Shown in pieces: positions 10,342 through 20,424 of a DNA stretch of 64,000 bases. The stretch is from Anaerolineae bacterium. GTDB lineage: Bacteria > Chloroflexota > Anaerolineae > JAADDB01. Positions within the stretch are counted from its first letter, which is position 1. The number at the start of each line of letters is the position of its first letter. The position numbers were made by a program, and so were the translations under genes. The stretch lies in assembly GCA_015490995.1 (NCBI GenBank), contig WFWT01000112.1, forward strand, positions 49,888 through 113,887, in the 5' to 3' direction. The notes beneath the pieces are model-generated. The model did not search any database. It had not been told where the DNA came from and saw nothing but the letters and a program-made list of their open reading frames with translations.

Positions 10342-11280
10342 ATGGCGCGACGACCGATCATCTTAGGGGTGGTGGGAGACAGCGCGGCGGGCAAAACCAC
10401 CCTTTCACGGGGTATTCGCGAGTCCATCGGTGCCGACCGAGTAACTATTATCTGCACCGACGACTATCACAAGTACAACCGCAAGCAACGTAAGGAACTG
10501 GGCATCACCGCGCTCCACCCCGATTGCAACTACATTGATATCATCGAACAACACCTGCGCTTGCTACGGGAGGGTCAGCCCATTCTCAAGCCGGTGTACA
10601 ACCACAGCACGGGGGACTTCGATCCCCCAGAATACGTGCAACCTACGGAGTTCATTATCGTGGAAGGGTTACTGGCTTATCACACCCGTGCAATGCGCGA
10701 ATGTTTTGACGTTAAGGTCTATCTTGACCCTCCCGAGGATCTACGGCGCATCTGGAAAATCCGGCGCGACACTGCCAAGCGCGGTTACACCGTCGAACAA
10801 GTACTAGAAGCCCTACGCAAGCGGGAACAGGATTCCGCCCAGTTCATTCGGCCGCAACGCCGGTACGCGGACATCGTGGTGCGATTTTACCCACCCGATG
10901 GTCTCTCCCCTAAGGAGGCGAACGGCCATTTGAACGTGCGTCTGGTGTTGCGGCCGACCATCCCCCACCCGGACATGACAGACCTGCTGGCATATGCCGG
11001 TTCCCCAAACCAGGGCCCCATCCGCCTGGTGCTGGGTCGGGATGAAGGCCGCCCGGTTGATTTCCTGGAAATTGACGGCAACATTGCCCCGCGACAAGCG
11101 GAAGAGCTGGAGCACCTGATTTGGGGACACATGCCCCCCGATATTCGCCTCCGCCCCGAGCGGTTGGGTATCTACATGAACGGCACACGTGAAGAACGCA
11201 GTTATCCCCTTGCTCTGGTGCAACTGTTACTCGCGTACCATATGTTCGTCGCACGGGACATGCCCCACATGGTGCGTTAA
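10342..11280 (+). CDS. prk: phosphoribulokinase
   Basis: GVVGDSAAGKTTLSRGI P-loop, CTDDYHKYNRKQRKELGITALHPDCNYIDII, KPVYNHSTGDFDPPE, EGLLAYHT. Confidence 0.95.
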   Translation: MARRPIILGVVGDSAAGKTTLSRGIRESIGADRVTIICTDDYHKYNRKQRKELGITALHPDCNYIDIIEQHLRLLREGQPILKPVYNHSTGDFDPPEYVQPTEFIIVEGLLAYHTRAMRECFDVKVYLDPPEDLRRIWKIRRDTAKRGYTVEQVLEALRKREQDSAQFIRPQRRYADIVVRFYPPDGLSPKEANGHLNVRLVLRPTIPHPDMTDLLAYAGSPNQGPIRLVLGRDEGRPVDFLEIDGNIAPRQAEELEHLIWGHMPPDIRLRPERLGIYMNGTREERSYPLALVQLLLAYHMFVARDMPHMVR

Positions 11281-11307
11281 GGAGCCTATCCAACAGGGCG
11301 TGAAACG

Positions 11308-12042
11308 ATGAACGCCACAGAACACTTGAAACAACAGGCAGCACAGTATGCCGTACGCCACTACGTCGAGGACCACATGATAGTGGGCTTGGGCACGGGC
11401 TCCACTGCCCGATACGCGCTGGAAGCTATTGCTGCACGGCGGGCCGCAGGGGAACTCCAGCATATTCTCGGTGTGCCCACCTCCCAAGCGACTGCCCGTC
11501 TGGCCCGCAAGCTGGATATCCCGTTGACTACCTTAGAAGCACACCCGGTGATCGATGTAACTATCGACGGGGCAGATGAGGTAGCTCCTGACCTAAGTCT
11601 CATCAAAGGCGGGGGTGGGGCCCTATTATGGGAAAAAATTGTTGCCCTCGCCTCTCATCGGCGGGTCATCGTCGTGGATGAGAGTAAACGGGTAGACCGC
11701 CTGGGCACTCGTATTCCATTGCCTGTAGAAGTGGTGCCTTTTGGATGGCGCACCCTGTGGCCTTTCCTGGAGGGGCTCGGGGCTATCCCCCGACTGCGAA
11801 TGCGTTCACTGGAGGGTAAGGAACTCCCCTTCACCACGGATAGCGGCCATTATATCATCGACTGCGAGTTTCCCGAGGGTATTGTCGATCCTCAACCACT
11901 GGCTGAAACGCTGAAGGCCCAAGTGGGTGTGGTGGAACATGGGCTCTTCCTGAACATTGCTACCGAGGTGATAGTGGCCACATCTCAAGGGATAGAGGTG
12001 ATGCGTCATGGTGAAATTAGCGCCCTCCATTCTGTCCGCTGA
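11308..12042 (+). CDS. rpiA: ribose-5-phosphate isomerase A
   Basis: GLGTGSTARYALEAI, DVTIDGADEVAPDLSLIKGGGGALLWEKIVA. Confidence 0.96.
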   Translation: MNATEHLKQQAAQYAVRHYVEDHMIVGLGTGSTARYALEAIAARRAAGELQHILGVPTSQATARLARKLDIPLTTLEAHPVIDVTIDGADEVAPDLSLIKGGGGALLWEKIVALASHRRVIVVDESKRVDRLGTRIPLPVEVVPFGWRTLWPFLEGLGAIPRLRMRSLEGKELPFTTDSGHYIIDCEFPEGIVDPQPLAETLKAQVGVVEHGLFLNIATEVIVATSQGIEVMRHGEISALHSVR

Positions 12043-12700
12043 CTTTTCCCGACTGGGCGAACAGGTGCAGGAAGCCATTGCTGCCGGGGCGGACTGGCTC
12101 CACGTCGACGTAATGGACGGCCACTTTGTGCCCAACCTGACCATTGGTCCCTTGGTGGTAGAAGCTATCCGCCCCTTGGCCCAGGCCCACAACGTTCCCC
12201 TGGACGTACACCTGATGATCGAAACACCGGAACGATACATTCAAGCCTTCGCACAAGCGGGTGCGAACATTTTGACCGTACAAGTCGAGGCATGCGTCCA
12301 CCTGCATCGCACGGTGCAAGCCATCAAAGAGGCCGGCATGCAGGCAGGTGTTGCCCTGAACCCCGCTACCCCCCTGATAGCCGTGGAGGAGATCCTTCCG
12401 TTTATTGACGTCCTCCTCATCATGTCGGTAAATCCGGGATTTGGGGGCCAGACATACATTCCTACCAGTACCGCGAAGATCGCTCGGGCGCGCGCGATGA
12501 TCGACCGACAGGGGCTTGCCGTGGAGTTGGAAGTGGATGGCGGAGTAAAAGCACACAACGCTGCTCAGATAGCACGGGCCGGGGCAACGGTACTGGTGGC
12601 AGGCTCGGCCATCTTCAACAAGGAACGCTCCGTTGCCGAGAACATGACAGCAATTCGTCAAGCCCTGGCCGAGGTAGACAGCCGTATCCTGAACCTCTGA
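12008..12700 (+). CDS. rpe: ribulose-phosphate 3-epimerase
   Basis: LAPSILSADFSRLGEQV, HVDVMDGHFVPNLTIGP, DVHLMIE, MSVNPGFGGQ, EVDGGV; overlaps rpiA by 35 nt. Confidence 0.96.
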   Translation: MVKLAPSILSADFSRLGEQVQEAIAAGADWLHVDVMDGHFVPNLTIGPLVVEAIRPLAQAHNVPLDVHLMIETPERYIQAFAQAGANILTVQVEACVHLHRTVQAIKEAGMQAGVALNPATPLIAVEEILPFIDVLLIMSVNPGFGGQTYIPTSTAKIARARAMIDRQGLAVELEVDGGVKAHNAAQIARAGATVLVAGSAIFNKERSVAENMTAIRQALAEVDSRILNL

Positions 12701-12726
12701 TCACCAATACACTCCTCAAATAATGG

Positions 12727-14385
12727 TCATAAAGACCGCACCATGTACAATTCCCTCAACTCAAAGCCTAGGCGCCGGTAATAATTGCGCGTCCCAATCG
12801 CTGCGATAACGCCTATCTCCCGGTAGCCCGCTTCCCGAGCAATGGCCATGGCCTGTGCGATCAAGCGGCGCCCTAGCCCACTGTGCTGGGCCTCTCCTTC
12901 CCCATCCGTCCCCAGGGGCAAGGCTGGCCCATACACGTGGACCTCACGGATCATAGCCGCGTGACGGATTTCTTCCACAGGCACCACGTCTGGCGTCTGG
13001 GGAAGGGCCAACCGCAAAAAACCGGCTATTCGATTCTCGGGGGTCACAAAGGAAAGGAAGTATTCTCGCGTCACATCCGTCTCATACGTGAGAACATCCA
13101 ACCGCAACGTCGCGGGATCCACCCGCTGATGACGTATCTCCCGACATCGAATACATTGACACTGCATGCCTCGTTCGGCCATGTAAGCATGAACCAATTG
13201 TCGCAAATTGGTTTTCTTGTTCCCTGCCACAATGTGAGGCGTTGGAATGTCTCGAAATACCCGGTTAATGCGACAATAACGGGGGACCTGTGTCTTGCAC
13301 CGCGCGATGAGGTCAACCAAGACCTGTTCCTCATAGGGTTGATACTTGCCCTCCAGCCAATACTGATACAGTTCGGTGTTTTCCAGCAGCGAAGTGGGAT
13401 AAATTTTCAACTCGTCCGGACGGATGGCCGGGTCCTTCCAGAGGCGGAGGAAGTCTTCATAGTCGGATGCGGGAGTCGCACCGTACAGGTTGGCCATCCA
13501 GTGGACCACGATCTTAAACCCTGCAGCTCGCAGAAGCCGAATCGCTCGTCGAGTATCTTCAACCGTGTGCCCTCGCTTGTTCAGGGCCAATATGCGATCA
13601 TCCAGGCTCTGCAACCCAAGTTGTACCTTGGTTACTCCCAAACGACGCAACCGTACAATCTCGCGAGGGGAGATAGCATCCGGACGGGTTTCAATAACCA
13701 GACCCACATTGCGATGGGGTGCTGTCTCGTTTAGGCGTTGGGCTTCCTCGAGGGAAGCCGCTTCCACCCCGTTCATGGCATCAAAGCACCGCTTGATAAA
13801 CCATTCCTGATAATCTCGCGGATACGCAGACCACGTCCCCCCGAGGATAAGCAATTCCACCTTGCTGGCATCATGCCCTATCGCCTCGAAAGCACGAATA
13901 CGGCTTAGAGTTTGTCGATAGGGGTCGAACTCGTTCTGAAGGGCCCGCTGGGCACCCGGTTCATCAGGGACATAACTCTTGGGCATGTTAATAAACGTCG
14001 GGCAAAAAATGCACTTGCCCGGACAAGGGTACGGCTTGGTGAGGACGGTCACTGGTGCAACACCTGAGCTGGTACGTACCGGCTTGCGTTGCAAGCGCCG
14101 GAGGAACTCTCGGTCAAAGGGCAAGGCTCCTTCAGCGACCAATGCCCGATATCCACTCACAACCTCCGTTTTACTAGGCACATATCCGGTATGTCGAGCA
14201 TACCGGCGGGCCACGCGAGCATATACATCAGAGCCAGATGCGTCCCCTTCTTCCCAGGCCGCACGCAGTACCTCTAACAAGAGCGCTTTGTTCAACACTA
14301 CCGTGCGTTCTACTCGCTCGCGCGAGGACCAGCTCAGCACCTCCATAATATACGTCTCTCCCGTTCTCCCAATCGGTCTCCTCAA
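12727..14385 (-). CDS. elp3: Elp3-family tRNA U34 carboxymethyltransferase (radical SAM + GNAT)
   Basis: YPCPGKCIFCPTF radical-SAM motif, FDPYRQTLSRIRAFEAIGHDASKVELLILGGTWSAYP, C-terminal GNAT (HSGLGRRLIAQAMAIAREAG...NYYRRLGFEL). Confidence 0.92.
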   Translation of the reverse strand: MRRPIGRTGETYIMEVLSWSSRERVERTVVLNKALLLEVLRAAWEEGDASGSDVYARVARRYARHTGYVPSKTEVVSGYRALVAEGALPFDREFLRRLQRKPVRTSSGVAPVTVLTKPYPCPGKCIFCPTFINMPKSYVPDEPGAQRALQNEFDPYRQTLSRIRAFEAIGHDASKVELLILGGTWSAYPRDYQEWFIKRCFDAMNGVEAASLEEAQRLNETAPHRNVGLVIETRPDAISPREIVRLRRLGVTKVQLGLQSLDDRILALNKRGHTVEDTRRAIRLLRAAGFKIVVHWMANLYGATPASDYEDFLRLWKDPAIRPDELKIYPTSLLENTELYQYWLEGKYQPYEEQVLVDLIARCKTQVPRYCRINRVFRDIPTPHIVAGNKKTNLRQLVHAYMAERGMQCQCIRCREIRHQRVDPATLRLDVLTYETDVTREYFLSFVTPENRIAGFLRLALPQTPDVVPVEEIRHAAMIREVHVYGPALPLGTDGEGEAQHSGLGRRLIAQAMAIAREAGYREIGVIAAIGTRNYYRRLGFELRELYMVRSL

Positions 14386-14617
14386 CCCCTCGCTCTGGTC
14401 TTCACCTTCCTCCCCTGACTGACAATAAATAATATCCGGGATTCCTCTAAAAGGAAAACGCGGAGAAGGACTAAACTCGGTGCGTTTTTACCTTTCGTAA
14501 AGCTATTCTGTTTGGCTTCTGCTAGGCAGGCCATGTAAACTGTCTTTGGCGGCATTGAAATCGCCGCCCGAGCAAAGGGAACCGTTCTGGCCTTATCAGC
14601 GGACGGAGGAGGCATCA

Positions 14618-15811
14618 ATGTGGCAGGATGACAGCGTGGTCATTGCCGGTGCGGCCCGTACGCCTATTGGCCGCTTTCTGCGCTCCCTCAGCTCCCTACA
14701 CGTGACCGATTTGGGGGCTACGGCCATTAGAGCAGCGGTTGAACGGGCGGGCATTGAACCTCACCTCATCGATGAGGTCATTATGGGCAACGTGGTCCAG
14801 GCTGGCGCGGGCATGGCGCCGGCCCGCAACGCGGCCTTGAAGGCCGGCCTGCCCCCTTCAGTAGGCGCGGTTACCATCAATAAAGTGTGTGGTTCCGGCC
14901 TAAAAGCCGTTATGATGGCCGCGAATGCCATTCGCAGTAGCCAGGGTGATATTTACGTGGTGGGCGGTATGGAGAGCATGAGCCAGGGGCCGTATCTCAT
15001 CCCCAAGGCCCGAACAGGATACCGCATGGGCCATGGAGAGCTGCTTGATGCAACGGTCCACGATGGTCTGTGGAGCGCGTGGGAGAACCTGCACATGGGG
15101 CAGGCAGCAGAATGGATTGCGGCCAAGTACGGTATTTCCAGGGAAGAACAAGACGCCTTTGCCCTGGAAAGCCACGCCCGTGCTGTCGCTGCCCTGCGCG
15201 CGTGTCGATTTCAGGAGGAAACGGTGCCCGTGATCATTCCCCAGAAAGAAGGCACGTCCCTCACCGTGGACACTGATGAATGCCCTCGACCGGACACATC
15301 TCTGGCCAAATTGGCCAGTCTTCCCCCGGCATTTCAGGAAGACGGCACCGTTACTGCAGGTAACGCTCCCCCCCTCAGCGACGGTGCTGCCGCGCTGGTG
15401 GTAATGAGTGGCCGCACAGCCCGGGTGTTAGGCGTTACTCCCCTAGCCCGCATTCTCGGTTACACCCAGGCAGCTGTGGAGCCCATCGCTCTCTTTACGG
15501 CACCGGTTTACGCGATTCGCCGTTTATGGGACCGCCTGGACATGGATCGAGAGGCATTTGACCTCTACGAGATCAACGAAGCTTTCGCAGCCCAGATGTT
15601 GGCAAACCTGCGCGAGCTGGAACTGGACCCCCGTCGAGTTAACGTCAACGGAGGTGCCATCGCCTTAGGCCACCCTATCGGTGCCAGCGGAGCACGCATC
15701 CTGGTAACCCTGGTCCATGCCCTCCGGCAGAGAGGATTACGCCGGGGCATTGCAGCCCTCTGTCTCGGGGAGGGCGAAGCGGTTGCCCTTGCTATAGAAA
15801 TCATACATTAA
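14618..15811 (+). CDS. thiolase (acetyl-CoA acetyltransferase-like)
   Basis: [56 protein letters not shown]-terminal CLGEGE in place of CxGGG. Confidence 0.92.
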   Translation: MWQDDSVVIAGAARTPIGRFLRSLSSLHVTDLGATAIRAAVERAGIEPHLIDEVIMGNVVQAGAGMAPARNAALKAGLPPSVGAVTINKVCGSGLKAVMMAANAIRSSQGDIYVVGGMESMSQGPYLIPKARTGYRMGHGELLDATVHDGLWSAWENLHMGQAAEWIAAKYGISREEQDAFALESHARAVAALRACRFQEETVPVIIPQKEGTSLTVDTDECPRPDTSLAKLASLPPAFQEDGTVTAGNAPPLSDGAAALVVMSGRTARVLGVTPLARILGYTQAAVEPIALFTAPVYAIRRLWDRLDMDREAFDLYEINEAFAAQMLANLRELELDPRRVNVNGGAIALGHPIGASGARILVTLVHALRQRGLRRGIAALCLGEGEAVALAIEIIH

Positions 15812-15832
15812 GGCCCTTGGGAGGAAAACACC

Positions 15833-16585
15833 ATGGCGCAACCAGGCCGCCTTGAAGGCAAAGTGGCCATCATTACCGGTGCAGCTCGAGGCATTGGTCT
15901 CGCGACAGCCCGCATCTTCGCCCGTGAGGGCGCGCGGGTCGTCCTGGCAGATATCAATGCAGCCGACGGGGAAGCAGCCGCTGCGGAAATCCGCCAAAAC
16001 GGCGGAGAAGCCCTTTTCATTCCCGTAGATGTCACCAATCCTACCCTGGTCCAGAAAATGGTCAACCAGGTTATGGAGACTTATGGCCGTATCGACATTC
16101 TGGTCAACAACGCAGGAGTGTTGCGCGATCGCACTTTACTGAAGATGAGCGACGAGGAATTTGACTTCGTTATCAACGTGAACCTAAAAGGGGTTTACTA
16201 CTGTACCCGCGCTGTAGCACCCATTATGGTGGTTCAGCGCAGTGGAGTTATCCTGAACGCTTCTTCCGTGGTGGCCCTGTACGGTAACTTCGGCCAGACC
16301 AACTATGTAGCTGCAAAGGCCGCGGTGCTTGGCATGACTCGCGTGTGGGCCCGTGAACTGGGCCCCAAAGGGGTCCGGGTCAATGCGGTCGCTCCTGGAT
16401 TCATTCGCACAGAGATGACCGCAAACCTTCCTCAGGAAGTTGTCCAAATGGTCATAGAACGTACCCCGCTGCGCACCTGGGGTACACCGGAAGATGTGGC
16501 TTACGCTTACCTGTACCTCGCCTCTGACGAAGCCCGATTTGTCAACGGCGCCGTGTTAAGCGTGGACGGCGGGGTTGTGGTATGA
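15833..16585 (+). CDS. SDR family 3-oxoacyl-(ACP/CoA) reductase (FabG/PhaB-like)
   Basis: TGAARGIG, NNAG, YVAAKAAVLGMT, PGFIRTEMT, SVDGGVVV. Confidence 0.9.
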   Translation: MAQPGRLEGKVAIITGAARGIGLATARIFAREGARVVLADINAADGEAAAAEIRQNGGEALFIPVDVTNPTLVQKMVNQVMETYGRIDILVNNAGVLRDRTLLKMSDEEFDFVINVNLKGVYYCTRAVAPIMVVQRSGVILNASSVVALYGNFGQTNYVAAKAAVLGMTRVWARELGPKGVRVNAVAPGFIRTEMTANLPQEVVQMVIERTPLRTWGTPEDVAYAYLYLASDEARFVNGAVLSVDGGVVV

Positions 16586-16624
16586 TGGTTTCGCGATAAC
16601 ACTTGCGGGGGCATGGGAGGCGCT

Positions 16625-17671
16625 ATGCAACGGTTAACGTTTGCAGAAATTGAAGCCATGCGCAAAGGCGCGCGGATGGCGGTCCAGGTGTGCATGCACG
16701 TTCGATCCGATGACCGGGTGGCTATTTTGGCCGACCACGAAGCCGCTCCCATTGCCCGTCTTCTGGAGGAAGAAGCTTCCAACGCGCACGCTTCCACCCA
16801 GGTCTTTTGCCTGGAAACCTATGGCCGACGCCCCATCCGTACCATGCCGAATACCTTACGTCAGGCCCTCCGCACGTTTCGCCCCACCGTCACCTTCTTT
16901 GTGGCCTCTGCCCAAGAGGGAGAAGTACCGTTTCGCATTGAGCTTCTGCGCTTTCTAACCCAGGAGCTGCGCGCGCGCCATGCCCATATGGTGGGCATCA
17001 CGCCTGCCATCATGCGCGATGGGATGGCCGTGGATTACCGCAAGGTGGCTCAAGTCACCCACGCGGTGTACGAGTATGTACGCCGGGCGCAAGAGATCCG
17101 CGTGACATCCCCCGATGGCACAGACCTCGTTGCCCGCTTTCACCCCGAGTGGCGGTGGGTTCTATCCCCCGGCATCTATCGCTCTCCCGGGGAATGGGGC
17201 AACCTTCCGGATGGAGAGACCTACACTGCTCCTCTCTCCGTAGATGGGACACTGGTGGCCCGCGTTGTAGGGGACTATTTCAGCGAGCGCTATGGGTACC
17301 TCGAGGATCCTCTGCGGGCTATCGTCCAAGATGGCCGGCTGGTTCGGGTTGAAGGGCCTGCACCTTTGTGTGACGAATTCTTGGCATATACCCGTAACGC
17401 TGAAAATGGAGACCGGGTAGGTGAATTTGCGATTGGAACAAACATCGGCCTAAAACAACTTATAGGCAATCTCCTTCAAGACGAGAAGTTTCCCGGCGTC
17501 CACATCGCCTTCGGGAACCCGTACCCCGAGGCGACAGGGGCAAACTGGTCCTCACCCGTGCATGTGGACCTGGTTAGCCCCCACACCACCATTATGGTGG
17601 ATGGGGAAATCATCATGGAAAAGGGCGAGTTCAACTTTGACGCGCTCCAGTTGGATCCACACATGGAATAA
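16625..17671 (+). CDS. aminopeptidase-like protein (leucyl aminopeptidase/M29-like)
   Basis: C-terminal GEFAIGTNIGLKQLIGNLLQDEKFPGVHIAFGNPYPE...VHVDLVSPHTTIMVDGEIIMEKGEF resembles M29-like aminopeptidases. Confidence 0.7.
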   Translation: MQRLTFAEIEAMRKGARMAVQVCMHVRSDDRVAILADHEAAPIARLLEEEASNAHASTQVFCLETYGRRPIRTMPNTLRQALRTFRPTVTFFVASAQEGEVPFRIELLRFLTQELRARHAHMVGITPAIMRDGMAVDYRKVAQVTHAVYEYVRRAQEIRVTSPDGTDLVARFHPEWRWVLSPGIYRSPGEWGNLPDGETYTAPLSVDGTLVARVVGDYFSERYGYLEDPLRAIVQDGRLVRVEGPAPLCDEFLAYTRNAENGDRVGEFAIGTNIGLKQLIGNLLQDEKFPGVHIAFGNPYPEATGANWSSPVHVDLVSPHTTIMVDGEIIMEKGEFNFDALQLDPHME

Positions 17672-17677
17672 GAGCAC

Positions 17678-18379
17678 ATGGTAAGACACCTGGTACTATT
17701 TGACATTGATGGCACATTGCTCCACACCCACGGCGCCGGTCGCCGTGCGATGCGTCGCGCGCTGGTGGCCATTTACGGCACGGCTGGCCCCATCGATCAC
17801 TACAATATGGCCGGCAAAACCGATCGCCTCATCATCCACGACTTACTTAGCGTTGAAGGGGTTCCGCTTTCCATCATTGCAGAACGTTTTCCCATGTACA
17901 CAGAAGCTTATACCGAAGCCCTGGAGCAAGAACTCCGGCAGCACCCCCCAGAAATTCTGCCCGGTGTACCCCATTTGCTGAACCGCTTACGCCAGCGTGC
18001 GGATGTGGTGCTCGGCCTGCTCACGGGCAACTTGGTGCCAGGCGCCCGCCTGAAACTGCAATACGCGGGGTTGAACCCGGATATCTTTGTCATCGGTGCC
18101 TTTGGCAGTGATGCCTTATCGCGGGACGCGTTGCCGCCCATTGCTCTGCACCGGGCTCGTCAACACGTGGGCCACGCGTTTACCGGCCGCACGGTCGTTA
18201 TTGTGGGGGATACTCCGCTGGACATTTTGTGTGGGCGCGCTGTGGGGGCCAAAAGTGTGGCCGTAGCTACCGGACCTTACTCCGGAGATGAACTGCAAGC
18301 GTTTACCCCGGATGTGATCCTCCCCAACCTGGCCAACGTAGAACGTGCAGAGCACGCCATTCTGAATGGCCGTCCGTAG
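17678..18379 (+). CDS. HAD-family hydrolase
   Basis: LFDIDGTLLHTHGAGRRA, LLTGNL, VIVGDTPLDILCGRAVGAKSVAVATG. Confidence 0.88.
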   Translation: MVRHLVLFDIDGTLLHTHGAGRRAMRRALVAIYGTAGPIDHYNMAGKTDRLIIHDLLSVEGVPLSIIAERFPMYTEAYTEALEQELRQHPPEILPGVPHLLNRLRQRADVVLGLLTGNLVPGARLKLQYAGLNPDIFVIGAFGSDALSRDALPPIALHRARQHVGHAFTGRTVVIVGDTPLDILCGRAVGAKSVAVATGPYSGDELQAFTPDVILPNLANVERAEHAILNGRP

Positions 18380-18402
18380 CGCTGGGAGACGGACAGGGAA
18401 CG

Positions 18403-19230
18403 GTGAAACTTCGCATGAACCTGTATCGTCGCCAAAAATCGGATATGAGAGTGGACGAACGTCTGATACACGCTGCTCGCCTGTTGGCCCATGCCCGTCA
18501 CGCCATTGCCCTCACCGGTGCGGGCATCAGCACGCCCAGTGGTATCCCGGACTTTCGCTCGCCAGGCAAAGGTTTGTGGGAATTCACCGACCCTGCCGAA
18601 GTGGCCAGCATTTGGGCGTATCGCCGTCAGCCTGAACGCTTTTACCATTGGATTCGCCCTTTAATGAAGGCCCTGCGCGAGGCCCGGCCTAACCCGGCTC
18701 ACCACGCGCTCGCCCGACTGGAAGCGATGGGTGTCATTCAATGGGTCATCACCCAGAACATCGACGCCCTTCACCAGAAAGCCGGCAGTCGTCGTGTCAT
18801 CGAAGTACACGGTCACACGCGCACAGCCACCTGTCTTGCTTGTGGCCATCAGGAACCCACCGACCCACTGTGGGAACAAGTGCTGCAAGGAGAACTGCCT
18901 CCGCCATGTCCGCGCTGTGGGGGCTTGCTCAAACCGGATGTAGTGCTGTTTGGCGAGATGCTGCCGGCCGAGGCTTTAACACGCGCCCAAGAGTTGGCCT
19001 TGGCGGCAGACGTCATGCTGGTGGTAGGATCCTCCCTGGAAGTGATGCCTGCAGCTGACCTGCCCCGCCTTACACTCCGCAGTGGGGGAAAGGTCATTAT
19101 CGTGAACCTGGGAGGGACGACGATCGATCACCTGGCCCACGTGGTCTTGCGGGGAGATGTCGCTACCCTACTGCCTCGCCTGGCCGATGAAGTGGCCTTG
19201 CTGCGTGACCATTCTCCTCCACCTAAATGA
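18403..19230 (+). CDS. cobB: Sir2-family NAD-dependent protein deacylase (start codon uncertain)
   Basis: ALTGAGISTPSGIPDFRSP, TQNIDALHQKAGSRRVIEVHGH, CLACGH...CPRCGGLLKPDVVLFGE, VVGSSLEVMPA. Confidence 0.93.
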   Translation: MKLRMNLYRRQKSDMRVDERLIHAARLLAHARHAIALTGAGISTPSGIPDFRSPGKGLWEFTDPAEVASIWAYRRQPERFYHWIRPLMKALREARPNPAHHALARLEAMGVIQWVITQNIDALHQKAGSRRVIEVHGHTRTATCLACGHQEPTDPLWEQVLQGELPPPCPRCGGLLKPDVVLFGEMLPAEALTRAQELALAADVMLVVGSSLEVMPAADLPRLTLRSGGKVIIVNLGGTTIDHLAHVVLRGDVATLLPRLADEVALLRDHSPPPK

Positions 19231-19317
19231 AGCAGTAGCGCGTTCCACACGCCAACATTGGTAAAATCCTCCCGGGATGGATAGAATCGAACGTAATTCC
19301 CTATCCGATAACGTGGT

Positions 19318-20388
19318 GTGCGTGCTGAAAACGAGGAAACGGTGGCACAGGATATAACCGTTGAAACCAAAACACCCAGTCTGCGACGCTGGCAATTCTG
19401 GCTAGGACTTGCTATCAGCGTGGCGTTTTTGTATCCGGTCTTACGGGGCCTTCACCTGGACCAGGTGTGGGCATACTTGCAGCGCGCCACGTACGTGTGG
19501 ATAGTGCCAGGCGTGCTGGTCTACTTCGTGGGGGTGTGGTTACGCACGTGGCGATGGCATTACATGCTACGTCCGATAAAACACGTTTCCTTGCGCGTGT
19601 TGTTTCCTGTCGTGTGTATCGGGTATTTTGGCAACAACGTGTACCCGGCCCGAGCCGGAGAAGTGTTGCGGGCTTATGTACTTAAACGCCGTGCCGATGT
19701 TCCCATGAGCGCGTCGTTAGCTACTGTGCTGGTAGAGCGAATTTTCGACGGCCTGGTTATGCTGTTATTCGTGTTCCTAGCGCTGCCTTTCGCGCCCGCC
19801 CTGGCCGGCTACCGCCAATTTGTCACGCTGATCAGCCTGGCGTTTTTTGCCGTGCTGGGGCTTTTCTTCTGGGCTGCTTTTCAACCCGATCGGGTGCGCC
19901 AACTGTACGCTTTTGGCGCCCAGCGGTTACTCCCGGCCAAGATACGCCCCCGAGTGGATGACATGGTAGAGCGCTTCCTTGACGGTTTGCGCTTTCTTGC
20001 CCGCCCGCAAGATGTGCTAATGACATTTCTCACCTCGGTGCTCATCTGGTTAGCAGAGACGGTAAAGTACTGGTTTGTAATGTACGCGTTTCACTTCTGG
20101 GTACCTTTTATTGTGCTCATGCTAATGAACGGCATTGTCAACTTGGCAACGACATTACCCGCAGCTCCAGGGTATGTGGGTACCTTTGACACACCGGGAA
20201 TTGCCGTGCTGGTTGCATTTGGTGTCGATCCCAACTTAGCCGCCGGATATACCCTGGTGCTCCACGCGGCCCTCTGGCTGCCCATCACCCTCTTAGGTGC
20301 ATTTTACCTGTGGCGCGAACACGCCCGATGGTCAGAGACCTCCACGCCACCAGCACAGCCGGAGGCATCCGCGGTCGAGGGTGGATAA
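19318..20388 (+). CDS. lysylphosphatidylglycerol synthase TM-region / UPF0104-type flippase-like membrane protein
   Basis: Polytopic; NNVYPARAGEVLRAYVLKRR, ATVLVERIFDGL, LPAAPGYVGTFDTPGIAVLVAFGV. Confidence 0.85.
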   Translation: MRAENEETVAQDITVETKTPSLRRWQFWLGLAISVAFLYPVLRGLHLDQVWAYLQRATYVWIVPGVLVYFVGVWLRTWRWHYMLRPIKHVSLRVLFPVVCIGYFGNNVYPARAGEVLRAYVLKRRADVPMSASLATVLVERIFDGLVMLLFVFLALPFAPALAGYRQFVTLISLAFFAVLGLFFWAAFQPDRVRQLYAFGAQRLLPAKIRPRVDDMVERFLDGLRFLARPQDVLMTFLTSVLIWLAETVKYWFVMYAFHFWVPFIVLMLMNGIVNLATTLPAAPGYVGTFDTPGIAVLVAFGVDPNLAAGYTLVLHAALWLPITLLGAFYLWREHARWSETSTPPAQPEASAVEGG

Positions 20389-20424
20389 GGCCCCACCTTT
20401 CACGCAGGGAGGAGGACAGAAACC

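Noticed and set aside
12883-13734. 283-aa plus-strand ORF opposite elp3
   Set aside because: Shadow ORF of the Elp3 reading frame; no family features or RBS.
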